From Ornithodoros turicata (lineage: Eukaryota > Arthropoda > Arachnida > Ixodida > Argasidae): 64,000 bases of DNA. This document shows positions 11,334 through 23,408 of this stretch, piece by piece. The translations under genes were made by a program, and so were the position numbers. Location: NCBI RefSeq assembly GCF_037126465.1, contig NC_088206.1:9833187-9897186 (forward strand). The letters are read 5' to 3'. The notes beneath the pieces were generated by a model, which saw only the letters and a list, made by a program, of their open reading frames with translations, was not told the DNA's origin and made no database searches. How positions within the stretch are numbered: position 1 is the first letter of the stretch; every line of letters starts with the position of its first letter.

Positions 11334-14300
11334 ACACACAAAAAAAAACTGCTCTCTGACAAAAATTTCCAACGCGTGTTACGTCGGGAGTGGTACACTA
11401 CGCACTCAGCAGACGACACAGTCTGCGTCTTTTCCTGTCGTCTGCTAGGGAGTGTCTTGTGGCGCTGTTGCAGTATGTTCCACGCTGAATATATTTCAGT
11501 GACTTTCATCTTTCAACGGAATATCCCTTCTTCCACTGCTCGTCCGCCTGTGTCATTTACCATCAGCTAGCCGCATTGCTTTGACCACGCTCCTTTGCAA
11601 TTTCTAAGAAATCTTGATTTTCGCTACCAGCATCCTTTCAGATATTCTTCTGCGTACTTCATTCGCGATAACTTCTTGACGCATGCTTTCCTCCTCACTC
11701 TCATCCGACGACATCACTCGAAAGAGCCGCTCGTGCGGATAGCAGGTATAAGGAACCAGCTACCAACGATTCCTTCTTTTTTACACTTAAGCTAATTATT
11801 CACAGTGTTCCTTTTCTCTCTCTTTTTAGGAATAGCAAAAGTCCATCTTAGACTGCCTAATATTCCTTCCTTCACAATAGCTGTACTCCAGTTTCTGCGA
11901 TAGAGACACATTATCGTTGTTACCTTGAGTGTAGCGTCCATTGTGTTAGTAAATGTGAGTAAACACAGCACGTTCACAATCAGGCCTCTATCTAAAGAGG
12001 TGATAATATATGAAATTACTTTCAAATTGCCAGTAGAAAGCTACAAACGGCAGAGGAGAACTCGCAACAAATAAGAGAAAGACGAGATTCAAGTGTATTT
12101 AGTGTATATTTAGTGTCAGCATATAATGTGTCTATTAGTGACAATATGACCTGTGCAGTGAGCTCGAGCACAAGCCTTGACGCAACAGGCACTTGGTACG
12201 GACCGCAAACGTTGCGATCGCAACGACATTTATTGCGGAGACGTCTCCCAGACACCGCCCAGAGCTGCCAACGTGATTGATTGCTCTCATGATAACGCTT
12301 CGGGTGTCGCAGGTTGGATCATCATCTCCGGTTTAGGAAGATCACCCGTTTCATTCGTTACTTCCGCTTTTGAACGATGGGTATACCTGAGTATACGGGT
12401 ATATCTGATGGGTATACCTCCATTTGTGCAATAGAACGGTATATGAAGCAGCATTCATAGCGAAAACATTGCGTGGGATGTAGGGAATGCTGACAAATTG
12501 AGGTCTTGTCCGTTAAGAAATTCCACAACTGCTGCTTTACCGTCTTCCCTTTCCACACTGACCAACCAGCGCCGACAACTGACCAAGTCGCCCATGACCG
12601 ATGTACTAAGCCTTTCTATTAACTGTCGTGGGCAGAAAGAGTGCAATTTTCTTCATCAATACATTACGCATATTTTTGTCTGATTTATTTTAACATACTG
12701 CGCGCTGTAGCCCGAGTATGAGGCCACTTAGCTCAACTAAGCAGGTTACTACAAATCGGCACAAGCGTCAGACAACCAGCAAAAAGTTGCAGGACATATT
12801 GACAAAGTAACAAAAAAGAAGCTCTTAAAAAAATGAGCAGGAAAAGTACCGGTCACAAGACATATTTGACACAATCACAATTTTTTCACACACATTTTGA
12901 ACGAAACATTCGCTCAAGCGATGCGACTAAATTGGCAGACAAGAAAATCTCGATCGGGAGCAAGTTCTTCTTCGACCATTCCTCGAGCGTTCATGGGAAG
13001 AAACTATATTTGAAAGCATTAGCCCTTGTAAAAATGGGAGTTAATAATCATATATGTTGCGTGTGACACTGTGACATGTCCGCCTTGCTGAAAGTGGCTT
13101 CACGACATTGGTACTGTCAATTTTACCTTACCTGATAAGCAATTTGAGAGAAATGACAACCAGGCTATTTTCCTGCGGGCCGGCAAGGTTGATATCTTAT
13201 CCTGGCTTCATTAATAGAGATGCCGAGTCGATCCTTCGATACTTCCCAAAAATGAACCTTACTGCCTTCCTTTGAACTTGCTCAAGTTGCGCGGTATCCT
13301 CCTTCAAGCATGAATGATATCACTTTTCTTCTTTTTTCTTCACAGGTGCCACCTTCAAATACACAGCCGGTACACAGTTGGTAATACAGTGGTAAGCTGG
13401 CATACATTTTTGCGATGACGATTTTAATCACAGAAAAGAGTTGAGCTCGCCTACAACTTCTGGGCAGGAGAGCGCAGACGAAGCTATGAACCACAATGAG
13501 CCGTTCAGTGAGTTGTAAAAGGTCCCCACTTTCGCTTATTGAGCAATAAAAAAAGAGAAAAAGAAACAGAGTTAGAGAAGACAATGTACCACTCTGTCAC
13601 CGTCACAAACAAAGGAAGTCTCATAAGCATGAGAGGAAAGAGAACGGATTGCAGTACGGTTTTCTCCTTTCAGGGGCTAGCAGAAGGAGAAATGTTCTCG
13701 TTTAATTTACGGAAGTGCGCGCACAACCAAACACGGAAAGTCCACGCTATTCAGGTAGACACAGAATGAAGGAGTACTCCTACACTTCGTAATAGCCGCA
13801 CATCCCCTCTCTTCCAAACCTGTTTAATTCTCCCATTTCTCATTCTTCCCCTTCTCCTTTCTTTTCTCCATCCATTTTGCCGCCTCATAAGTTGCGGCGG
13901 TGCTCTGGAGCTGCTGCCGGCTCAGTATAAAAAAAACAGGAAAAAAACAATCTATTGCATTTTCTTAAAATTCCCTGGACTTGAGTTATGCACTTTGTTT
14001 CCACACTGACAAGGAATAACTAATCTCGTTAGCGGTTACACGACCGTCATACGCTTTCATACACAGATAATTATCTTCCTCTATTTTTTTCTTTTCTATA
14101 ATCAATTAATCAATCCTTCTTTCCCTTTCGAATTCAACTCCAAGAGTTATATCGGTCTGGGTAGTTACAGCTGGGAATCACCATAACCTGTGCAATACTG
14201 CAACGTTTCTATGTTCATGGAAGAAAATATACGTTTACACGTCATCCCACAAAGTTCTTCTCAAGCGTGGGTATTGCAGCAGACGACGCCCATTTATCTT

Positions 14301-15060
14301 CACAGTGGGTGGCGCTGCGTCGTAAGTGCCATTCGAGACTGCACCTTCACGCACCTTTCCGCTACGAGCTGGAGATTACAGGCAAGTCTGTCGCGAGCAG
14401 TACACACATTCAAGCATCGTCAAGCCATCTGCAGCTCTCCAACGGTCGCAGATTGCGAACCGTTGAGAGCACGTCATCTCCAGATATCATGAAGTCAGCA
14501 TTGATGACGCGGATACAATGATGGCACAATCACCAACGAAACGGCGCTCGAAATGGATCGTGAGCGTAAGGGAACGTACATACGGGGAATATGTGGGAGG
14601 AAAAGTAGATTGACAGCAATTGAAGTTGATTGATGGAAACGAGAGGCGGGGGAGTGAATGATGTGAAATTCTTCTGACATTTGGTACGTATCTTCCAGGG
14701 CACTGCACATGCATCCCTCAAGGGCTTAGGGATATTTGAGAGAACTACCCATCCAAGAAGACGCCTTAGTTCTTATCACTTGCGATGGTTCCTACAGCGT
14801 TTACGTAAGTATGCATTTATGTGATGCAGAAGGGAAAGGTCAACTTGCGGTGTCGAACTTTTAATAAAACACAATATAGCCTTAGTGGTCACGCGTTATT
14901 GAAATACTAAAGACAGTGCTAACAAGCACGTTTCCGTAAATAGAATACTGAGTAAAGTTTCTTTAAATGCCATCACGGTGATAAGGACGGTGACCAGGAC
15001 AGGAATAGTCTCTGTTCGAAACATTGGCGGCTCTCGTCGTGAGGCCTCTTCCCTTAATAC
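11334..15060. other. Long intergenic stretch, no gene recognised
   Basis: Many short reading frames exist, none with a domain. Noted inside: GGTATACC-rich sequence at 12380-12420, a perfect 16-bp palindrome CGTTGCGATCGCAACG at 12210-12225, and pyrimidine-rich DNA at 13800-13900. Overlapping frames of 100 and 84 codons at 14190-14521 have no recognisable content. Confidence 0.45.
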
Positions 15061-15064
15061 GAGC

Positions 15065-15108
15065 CTTCAAGTTTTCGTTTCAAGTTTTCGTTTCAAGTTT
15101 TCGTTTCA
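15065..15108. repeat. Short tandem repeat, 14-bp unit
   Basis: TTCAAGTTTTCGTT is repeated three times head to tail, with a decayed fourth unit. Confidence 0.85.
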
Positions 15109-15146
15109 CGTTTCGTACGTTGTAGCTTTCAAACATCAGTAATGAC

Positions 15147-15661
15147 TTAAGGCGGACTCTAGTTAAGGTGCGCTTCCGGAGAGAGTTGGCCGCAGCGTCG
15201 CAAAATTGTTTTCTTCGCTTCGCTTTCCTCGCGAGCTTTAAGGAAGTAATCTAAATCGGCGCGAGCGTGCAGAAATATGCTAGCAACCGACAAAGCCATT
15301 ATTTTCACTCGAAGGCATCTGGAAAATTGCAGTAAGCTTGTCGAATTTGTCGATTGCAATCAAACCCTGGACTGTTACTCTAGGGAGTGAAATCATTTTG
15401 GCCCAAAATATCGCGGGCGGGCGTGCTGAGAGAAGCGAGTTTGTTGCATCTCCCGTAGACTCCCATGTATTGAAAATTTGACAAACTTGAATTCACCAAA
15501 AATCAGTGGATCACGTCAGGCCTTCAAAAATACGTCATTCCCTAGATAAACTAGAGGGGAACACGCCTGTACCTGATCCGTGTAGAAATTTAGCGAGGTT
15601 TACGAGAACCCTACGAACAAAAATCCCCCATAGACTGTCTTAAGAAGTGAGTCCGCCTTAA
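15147..15661. mobile_element. TTAA-flanked MITE (piggyBac-like)
   Basis: TTAA followed by GGCGGACTC opens the element (15147-15159) and GAGTCCGCC followed by TTAA closes it (15649-15661). The internal ~490 bp has no coding capacity. Duplicated TTAA with short inverted termini is the mark of piggyBac transposition, so a non-autonomous piggyBac-type origin is the best inference. The termini do not start with the CCY triplet typical of many piggyBac elements, so the superfamily stays open. Confidence 0.65.
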
Positions 15662-16048
15662 ATCTTACAGAATATTGTGAGTGTGCGAACCACGTATAGC
15701 GTGAACGGGGATTTGCTTGTACGTGTTGAACGGCCTAGTTTTATGTTTCTTGTTTTTTTTTGCGTCGAGCGCAAATCCTTCTCTCTTTCCTGTTGTTATA
15801 GTTCTGCTCTTCGGTATATTATCGCTTATATTTCTTCGTCGTAGGTTGACGAAAATAAATGGTCCTGCTGGAGCATGATGAAGTGCGATCATTCGAAGTG
15901 GACCAGAACAGTTCGTGTCAGACTCGCTTGCTGGCCCTGGGAAAACGCTAGCTGACAGTTTCGTTCTTAGGACCACAGCAAAGGTTATGGGCCCAGGTCA
16001 GTTCCAAGGCAGCAGGGAAGCGTGGCAATCAATTTGCCGTGAACATTT

Positions 16049-16835
16049 TTGAATGGCTTAAAACAGTCCGGGAGAACCTTGTATTTACCTCTCGATGGGA
16101 TTCTAAAAACACATGGCTGCGGAAGGCTTGAAGCTGACAGATGTGTTTACATCAAGGAAAGCGGAACGGAGAAAGTTATTATGAGAGCGTACGTGAATGA
16201 CATGCTCATGCTAGCGACAAAGAAAGCGGCGCTAAAAATAACTATGAAAAATCTCGGTAAAGAAGTCGAACTCAAGGATCTGGGAGAACGAACATATATT
16301 GTGGGTATTAAAGTTTCCCATGAGAAAAGACAGAACACATTGACGATTGGCAAAAGAAAATACGTTGACGAACTCTTGCAACGTTTCAAGATGCAAGACA
16401 GCAAGCCTACGAATACTACAATGACAACTGGAGATCCAACCGTAGCCAGTACAAAGAGTGTGGAGACAAACCAAGCGTGCCTTATCAGAGTCTCATAGGC
16501 AGTCTCTTGTGTATTTAGCGCAAGCAACCCGACCAGACATCGCGTTCGTGACCAACTATTTGAGCCAGTTCAATCTTTGTTACACCAACAAACACTGGGA
16601 AGTGGGAAAGAGGGTGCTCCGTTATCTGAAAGGAACTCGTGACAACGGTATAATGCATAGAGCATCCAAGGAGCCCATTATCGGATATACTGATTCTAGC
16701 TGGAACGTGGAAATGGTACGGGGAAATCAAGTGGTGCATATGCTTACACCATGGCTCAAAGCGCCGCTAGTTGGAAATTGTCAAAACAGCATGTGATTGC
16801 ATTATCGTCTTGTGAGGCGGAGTATAATGATGAAA
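16049..16835 (+). pseudogene. Ty1/copia retrotransposon pol fragment (RT and RNase H), broken
   Basis: The plus-strand reading shows NGLKQSGR, then DRCVYIKES, YVNDMLM, LKDLGERTYIVGIKVSH, KYVDELLQRFKM, YLAQATRPDIAF, RVLRYLKGTRD and, in a third frame, ALSSCEAEYND. This is the conserved order of Ty1/copia reverse transcriptase (thumb side) followed by RNase H. The active-site pair is YVND where the family has two aspartates. Frame changes fall near 16495 and near 16725. No gag, protease, integrase or flanking LTR is seen, so it is a dead internal fragment. Confidence 0.88.
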
Positions 16836-16932
16836 TAAGGGTGAGCAGGCAAGCGAGCTGGTGAAGGTTCGACGACGGTAGCATACCTTGTGCTTGAAGG
16901 AACGAGAGGACACACGAAGAAACAGACAGGAA

Positions 16933-16953
16933 GAGGCTCAAAATTTGAGCCTC
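16933..16953. repeat. Perfect 21-nt palindrome
   Basis: GAGGCTCAAA and TTTGAGCCTC are exact reverse complements around one A, just downstream of the copia fragment. Its function is unknown. Confidence 0.7.
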
Positions 16954-17159
16954 GTCATTTGTTTGTCATTATTTCGTTTCCAGCAGCACAGCAGGCTCTT
17001 CGTGGGCTGTATTGTACCAGTCCCGTACGGGCGATCTTTCCCTCCTATTTTATTTTTATAGAAAAAAATATCGCGCCAATCGCCCCAAATGTATTCCAGT
17101 AACAGGGCATAGAACTCAACACCGACGTCAGGAACAATACGTGGACGTCACTTATACGA

Positions 17160-17230
17160 CACAATTTGAAGCTGTAAGGCGGGCTTTCCCCCATGATGAG
17201 CTTTGATGCGGCAGAGCACGCTTTACAGAC
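17160..17230. repeat. Dispersed repeat shared with 57445-57512
   Basis: Contains GCGGCAGAGCACGCTTTACA, also present at 57483-57503, preceded in both places by a diverged GGNTTTCCCC block. This is a repeat family of unknown type. Confidence 0.5.
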
Positions 17231-17304
17231 ATTATTTAGGGGCATTCTGTCCAAATATATATAAAACACAGAAGCTTTCCTTTAACGGATGCAAGGTTTC
17301 ATCC

Positions 17305-17470
17305 TTTTGCCAAGTGGATCTTGACCCAACCCTCTACATTCTTCAACGGGCATACTGTCCATGAAAAGCTGCATGGAGGACCATACACACACACACACAC
17401 ACATACATTGGATGATGATGGGGTGGGCGATTCACCGCCGCTGAGGCGGTACACTGCCCTGGAGGACCAC
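17305..17470 (+). repeat. Dispersed repeat with (CA)n tract and CCGCCG hairpin
   Basis: CAAGTGGATCTTGACCCAA leads into a ~23-bp (CA)n microsatellite, then GGATGATGATG, a CCGCCGCTGAGGCGG hairpin and TACACTGCCC. The first block recurs at 36142-36175; the second recurs at 5385-5465 (minus) and 54222-54262. The composite looks like the 3' part of a retroelement whose tail expanded into a microsatellite. Confidence 0.55.
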
Positions 17471-17479
17471 GATACGCAC

Positions 17480-19096
17480 GTAGCCGACACAAAATCGAGA
17501 ATGACGCGGTCAGGCTCTATAAATCAAAATTCGGATTTGTGTAATTTTACACGCAAAAATTTTTTCGTCCGTTCGCTCCCGATCTTAACGATCTTTACGA
17601 GGGAACTCCAGACATTGAGCTTGAAAGAGACGACTTTTCGAAAGTTCTTTAACGGACAGTTTACGTCTGCTGAGGGATTTTACAGAACGTTTTGTGACTC
17701 ACTGCAGAGGTATGTACGATCCCCGATGCGAGTTATGTTTTTCCTCACACGATATTCACTCGAGGCTGCTTAACAGTGCATAAAACGACGGACCTCTCTA
17801 AGACGGTCACGAACATACTGATAAGCGTTATGGCATGCCCATTTAAATAATCAAACAAAAGAAGAAAATAAAACAACATCAACCCTTGAGTTATTACTTA
17901 TTACAGTACTCCCTAAACAGCACACCTGCTTATCGCATTTTTCTGTTCCACAGCGCGTTCGTTCTCTTCAAAGACTACTAACACTTATCCCCCTAACATA
18001 AAATAGACGAAGCGAGACAGATTTACGGCACCGCACGCGTAAAACGCCTCTCGTAAAATGTTATTGCGGAGCGTAAAAGAATCACAATAAAATGACGTAT
18101 CCGTGACCCCATATTCGAAAACAACGTTGATCCCACATACGCACGATGGAGGCGATTTCGTCTTCAAAACCAAAATGACAGGGATGTATCGGGATATAGG
18201 ATAAAACGAAGCATGGATCAAAAGCTTATAGCCTACTTTAAAGGCGCACAAGCGTGTAAAGCTGGGGTAGACAGGAATAACACATACGGATAGAGCTGCA
18301 AGTCAGAAGAGGCCGAACAAACGGTGTGTTTACCTCTGTCCGTCCTCGAGTGGTATGCAGCTCTATCTCCTTGTTTCAAAGGTGCGGGCCCCCACCCTAT
18401 TTGAGAGGTTTCAATGGATATCCTACACCATTATAACTTAGACGCCTCGCTTCGCTGCCCTAATCCCGTTCAGCCGGTTTCACTTCTGCGATCCAGGATT
18501 GAAAGGACGAAGAAAAATAGGGGAAACGGTAGGCTCAAGAACAATATTTTTTTTATGAGTGTCGCTATACATTATTTTTACAAGGAATAGCGGTGCGGGA
18601 TAGTTGGTACATAGTTGGTACTTGTCTTCCGTCCTCGTCCGTTGGGTGCTTGGTTTTTGTGGAGATTATTTTGAACTCGTCGCTTATTAAGGGAACTCGA
18701 AGATGTGAACCCTTTACGCCAGGAAAATGCGTGCGAAGAAAATTTTATCGATTCGGTATCAATCTTGTGCAGACGCGGAGGGAGTACACCAAGAAAAATA
18801 AAAAAAACGGGAGACAAGAGGTTTAGTATGCCTAGGTTTAGGGGGCCTCCTTGGCCGCCTTCAGGGAGAATGGTGCAATAAAACGTCCGGGAGCGTCAGC
18901 AGGAAAACTGTAGAGGCAGAACAGTGACGTAATTCCAACGCAGCACCTTGCTGTGATTCCCTCTCACAGTAATGAACAGGCGACGTCAACTTACCAGAAC
19001 TCTGCATTTTTCGATGTAGACGAATGACGATGGCCAAGACAAGAGATGGTACCTCGTGTCCAGAATGAACAGATCGATGGCCCGGTTTCGTCACAC
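17480..19096. other. Intergenic, no gene recognised
   Basis: A 150-codon reading frame ending at 17773 starts inside the repeat above and has no recognisable domain. Nothing else is supported. Confidence 0.45.
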
Positions 19097-19272
19097 CTTG
19101 ACTTGGGTTTTCCGAAGACTTTCTAGACAAATGTCGGCACAGTTCCCCTTGAAGTCGGCCCAGGACGCATACTAACCCCCCTGTCCCACACTCCTTCCTG
19201 CTGTCCCCCCTCCATCTGTTCACATCTGTACGCCGCTCATGGCCACAATTGCTTCGCGGCGCTAACACAGGA
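19097..19272 (+). mobile_element. SINE body fragment
   Basis: ACTTGGGTTTTCC, AGACAAATGTCGGCACAGTT and GAAGTCGGCCCAGGACGC mark this as the body of the family seen at 11113 and 32015. The tail differs: a C-rich CCCCCCTGTCCC segment continues to GCTTCGCGGCGCTAACAC. The tRNA-like head is missing. A reading frame of 152 codons on the minus strand is read through this repeat and is not a gene. Confidence 0.75.
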
Positions 19273-19453
19273 TTTAAAAAAAAACACTTCACGGGGGCAC
19301 GAGCTTTCGGAGGTAGCACATATGCAATGATAGAAATTACCCCTTATAAATCGTTCTTTCCATAAGAGAAATTCGACGATACGAAAGCAGCTCTGATACG
19401 AAGATACCGAGCTGTCCTCCTGTCGTCCAATCTAGACTATCGGCCTTTTCTGC

Positions 19454-19473
19454 TTTTTTTTTTTTTTTTTTTT
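19454..19473. repeat. Poly(T) run
   Basis: Twenty consecutive T bases. This could be the reverse-strand tail of an old retroposon, but no body is recognised beside it. Confidence 0.9.
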
Positions 19474-19844
19474 CAGGAGCTTATTCACTGCATTGCACGC
19501 ATTTATGATATTTTATCTGCCGTTGTTTACTCAAGGCCATGATAAACCCATATGTACCTGACATAACTTGTCAAGTACTGCTCTCCAGCGGTGAATCCCC
19601 CCTAGCAATAGTCATGATCTATTTGTTGTTAATTGTTGTCAAGTACAAGTGTATTGTATCCAGCAAAAACAGAACGCTAATCTTTCTTTTCGGAATATTT
19701 CGTACCCAGTAGCTACGTGAATGACATTACCGATGTCCTCGAGCGACAAAGGTCCGACTGTCTCAATAACAGATTAATACGCGTTCTCTTAGAAAACAAG
19801 AACTTGAGGCCCCTTAAGCTTATGAGCCTCGCGGCGCTCTGAGC

Positions 19845-19907
19845 CTGAGACACAGGGCGTTCTAACAGCTGAGACAAAGGACGTTGTAACAGCTGAGACA
19901 GGGACTC
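19845..19907. repeat. Tandem repeat, 24-bp unit, ~2.5 copies
   Basis: CTGAGACAMAGGRCGTTSTA followed by ACAG is repeated twice, then a partial CTGAGACAGGGA. Confidence 0.75.
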
Positions 19908-20469
19908 AGACAGAGGAGGCCCACATTAGGCACACATGTTGCGCCTAGGGCGTTATTTTATTTTATTTTATTTTTTCGCATTGTCTTCGATTGGGCCCAC
20001 GTGATGAATTATTGCGGTGGCAAACGATTAGTTTCCGAACATACTCGGGTTTCTATGAGACGTACTGGACACGTTTAGATGGCCCCCGAGTTGTCAGCTC
20101 ATGCCGTAAAATATAACAAATCCATGTCTGAGGAAAATACGAATCACAAATAAGGAATTATGCAAGTTCAGACAACAAAAGCCAAAACTGACAGGCTTGT
20201 AGCGGTGCTGTTAACTAACTTAGCATTGATACAATTCCCCCATCATTGAAATGCTAGAAAGTGCGTGTCGAAGGCTTTACACGCCATTTTCTTAGAGGTG
20301 CCAGATGTTTGTAGCAGCCCATGGGAGCCTCCTCCGCCTCGTTTCGCAGTCGGCAAACTCAATTCACTGGCACGTGTCAAAGATTGCGTGACAAAGTGCA
20401 ATCTGTCGGAGCTTCGAAATGTCGATATTTCGTAGCGAGCGTTAAATGCATCACTCCCCTCGCCGTTCG

Positions 20470-20735
20470 CAACCAGCTCCGGCGCCAATTCTTGCATCGC
20501 TTTCGATCGAATGTACCCCGTTCTACGGAAGATCGGGGAAAGCGGTCACCACTAACTGCTCTCTGTGCGGAGCCGTAAGAATGTGAAGCGCGTCTTAGTT
20601 TTGTGAGGGGAGTTATTCCGAAGGCCAACGATCAGGAGCTGGTAGCTCTGGACAACCGCCCTTTCAGTATCGACAAAATTCTAAGGCCGTTGGGACCCAC
20701 ACTTCAAGCAACGAACGCTCTATAGTCCAATCGTT
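20470..20735 (+). pseudogene. LINE ORF2 C-terminal fragment, second decayed copy
   Basis: FLHRFRSNVP, then CSLCGAV in another frame, then LDNRPFSIDKILRPLG in a third frame occur in the order seen at 9895-10215. CSLCG is the first cysteine pair of the zinc knuckle, better kept here than in the other copy. At least two frameshifts and stops break it. No upstream reverse transcriptase is visible. Confidence 0.55.
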
Positions 20736-21099
20736 CAAGGACATTCAAGCGAACACAAAGAATTAATGCTTAGTGGCCTCAGTGAAGAACTCTAACTCAT
20801 CACGTCACTTGATATTTTCACGCACTCCTGCGAGTGCAATTTCACTCCTTCGTTACATTTTTCTTTCATCTTACTTGGTCACATTTTCTTCTTTCTCTCT
20901 TTCTCCTACAACCACGAGATGTAAGCCAGTCGCCACAGACGATTTGAAACATAGGCTTTCTGTGGCTGCCACTGGCTTCCCATGCTGCTCCTGATGGCTC
21001 GTTTCTATAGCTACGTCAGCCGCAGCACGATCGTGATTGGCAGACTCTGTTAAGAAATCTTTCTTCCTATGTAAAATGGAGAAAGCCTGCTGACTCGTC

Positions 21100-21260
21100 A
21101 ACGTGGTGATGGCGTAAACCGATTCGTCAACGTACGTGACGTAACAACTAAGAGATCAGCCAATCAGGATCGTGTTTTCAACGGCAGTAGCCAATCACGA
21201 ACGGGCTTTCAGCGGTCGTAGCGAGCCACCGTCAGCTACGTGGGCAGCCACTGTCGTCTG
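21100..21260. promoter_or_regulatory. CCAAT/CRE-rich segment, possible promoter
   Basis: CGTGACGTAAC (CRE-like) and two AGCCAATCA boxes (near 21157 and 21188) lie within about 60 bp, with another TACGTGG near 21237. This spacing resembles NF-Y/CREB promoter DNA. No coding exon is recognised on either side, and the AGCCAATCA pair could belong to a repeat, so confidence is low. Confidence 0.2.
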
Positions 21261-23408
21261 CGAGTAGTGAATGATCCCGCACACTAAAAGGGAAAACAAA
21301 ATAGAGCGCAAAACAGCCCCATATTTTTCTCAAGACCAATTTGGTGGAAATGTGTTGCACTTTTAGTCTACACGTTCAAATTTGCGAAGATATATGCAAT
21401 CACTTACGACTGCTTGAATTCTCCGAACGACGAACCGAGGTAGCAGACGAATTCGGGATATATGTGTCCACGTAACAAAGGAGGGAGAAAAGGCATTACG
21501 CAGGCCTTCTGTATCCAGATGGCGTTGGTGTAGGCCATACGCCAGTGTCGTGTATTAAAAGGGAGTCTGGCCATAAGGAGGAGCCTAAAAAAGAGGCTTG
21601 ACCTGTCAATCAAACATGGGCGCATTTCAGTGGTTGACGTTTTCCACGGGGGCCACCATGACACCAAAATTTCTCCAAGATGGAGGGTGGTGCTTGAAAC
21701 GGCGAAGCTGTGATTTCCTGACAAAAAAAAATTCACAGACTACTTTAATTTCATGCTCTGAGTATATATCATCATGTACGCATTTGCAAAAGTAGCTTCA
21801 ACTTTCGCATCGCCATCATTATTTACGCGAAAATGAGATGTTTCGTCGCTACCGTTATGCCTAGTTAAGACCGCTATCCCAAGAGAATAGCAAGAAAGAC
21901 GCCCCTGATGCGTAAGATTTTGCATTATATCATTGAATTTTATTTATGTATATATATTGCATATTTTTGATTCAATCTACTTACATCATCATCATCCATT
22001 CATCTATGTTCTTGTACTTACGTTACGTTCAGACCGGATAGCCGTTGCTACGAAGGAGCGGTTCTACCGCTCTTCTGGCCAATCACTTTTGCCAGTAACC
22101 ACTTCTGCAATTCTGAGCCTTCCCGACATGCCTCTCTCCATGCAGATGTCGTTGATAAAAGTGGGCGCAAAATCCGTCATTTTGGTCTGTCACCAGTATT
22201 ATCCGTTTCAATCCGAATCAATCGAGTTTCTCCAAAATGGTGGCACGCAGTAAATAAGGGTGAGGTATAAGCACTGGATGGCCTGCAATAATAGGGAACT
22301 GTAATTCGACCTGTGATTGGCTAGATACCTCAAAAAATGGGTGGAGCCTCAGGCATATGCAGGTCCCATGAATGGCCAGACTCCCCATTAATACACGGCC
22401 CTGCCATACGTGAATCTTAAATGCAGCAGGAAGAGGAGTGTGGCGCTTGCCGTGTGACGTCACTGGCGGAACGAGCAGCACGTGCGACACGTGCCGTCTT
22501 GAGATAAATCCGTCGTCCCCTCTCTTACGTCGTAAGATTGTAAGAAGTCTTTGTAAGAAGCCTTTGCGAAAGAAAATGAAGCTAACTTTTTGCGTCAACC
22601 CCAACTAAAACAAATATAATCCTGAAATCCACTTTGCGTGTAGCTGACGCTTTCCGGTACGATTTAAACATTGTTCACCGAACGTGTGGTGCCTGCGATA
22701 GCATGCTTGAGCCGTTCTGACTTTCTTCCGCTTACCAGGAGATAAGTAAATTTTGCGAAGTGGTACGGCAGTATCATTCGATGCTTTTGTTATTTTTCTG
22801 TTACAATCTGAAAGCCTTCCCAAAAGAACGACGCTGCGCAACACAGCTTGAATATACGGCGCGAGGAATTTTTTTGTTTGTTTGTTGTTGTTGTTTTCGT
22901 CCTTCATTTAGCGACTGCAAAGATAGGTCAAGCCATATGTCTTGTTGCATGGTTTGTTTTCACTTTTCACGATGCTTCGCTGCGCACGTGCAAGATGAGT
23001 TTTCGGTTCATTAATGCTCTGCGAGAACAAAGCAATCGATATATGCGTTCGAGGCTTTGCGTCAGACGTAAGCGAAACGGTGGTTTCGTCGCGGGCTTGG
23101 CTATGTTCTAACTAATATTATAACTAACTAACTAATATAATAATAACGAACTAATATAATAATTCCACAACTAATATAACCGTGCCGATAACGTGCAGGT
23201 CTTAGGCCGAGAAACTCCGCTGGCGGGTACGTATTGAAGGAACGAGAATTCCTTTCCCTCCCTTGGCTTTGCATGAAAATGCTCTGCGAATGTGGTATTA
23301 GATTTCCGCTGCTGCCCAGGATACCGCACAGTTGTAAGTGACACTCACTGCCCCTTTCCATGCGACAGAACCAAAGCGGTAACACATTTCTGATTTAGCA
23401 ATACTGCA
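21261..23408. other. Intergenic, no gene recognised
   Basis: Short reading frames only, including 106- and 128-codon frames on opposite strands at 21933-22604 with no recognisable motif. TAATATAACTAACTAA-type low-complexity sequence occurs at 23110-23180. Confidence 0.45.

Noticed and set aside
12210..12225. Perfect palindrome CGTTGCGATCGCAACG as a regulator site
   Set aside because: A single 16-bp palindrome with no gene context; can occur by chance in a window this size with CpG-containing DNA.
18861..19319. 152-codon minus-strand frame
   Set aside because: Read-through of the SINE body at 19097-19272.
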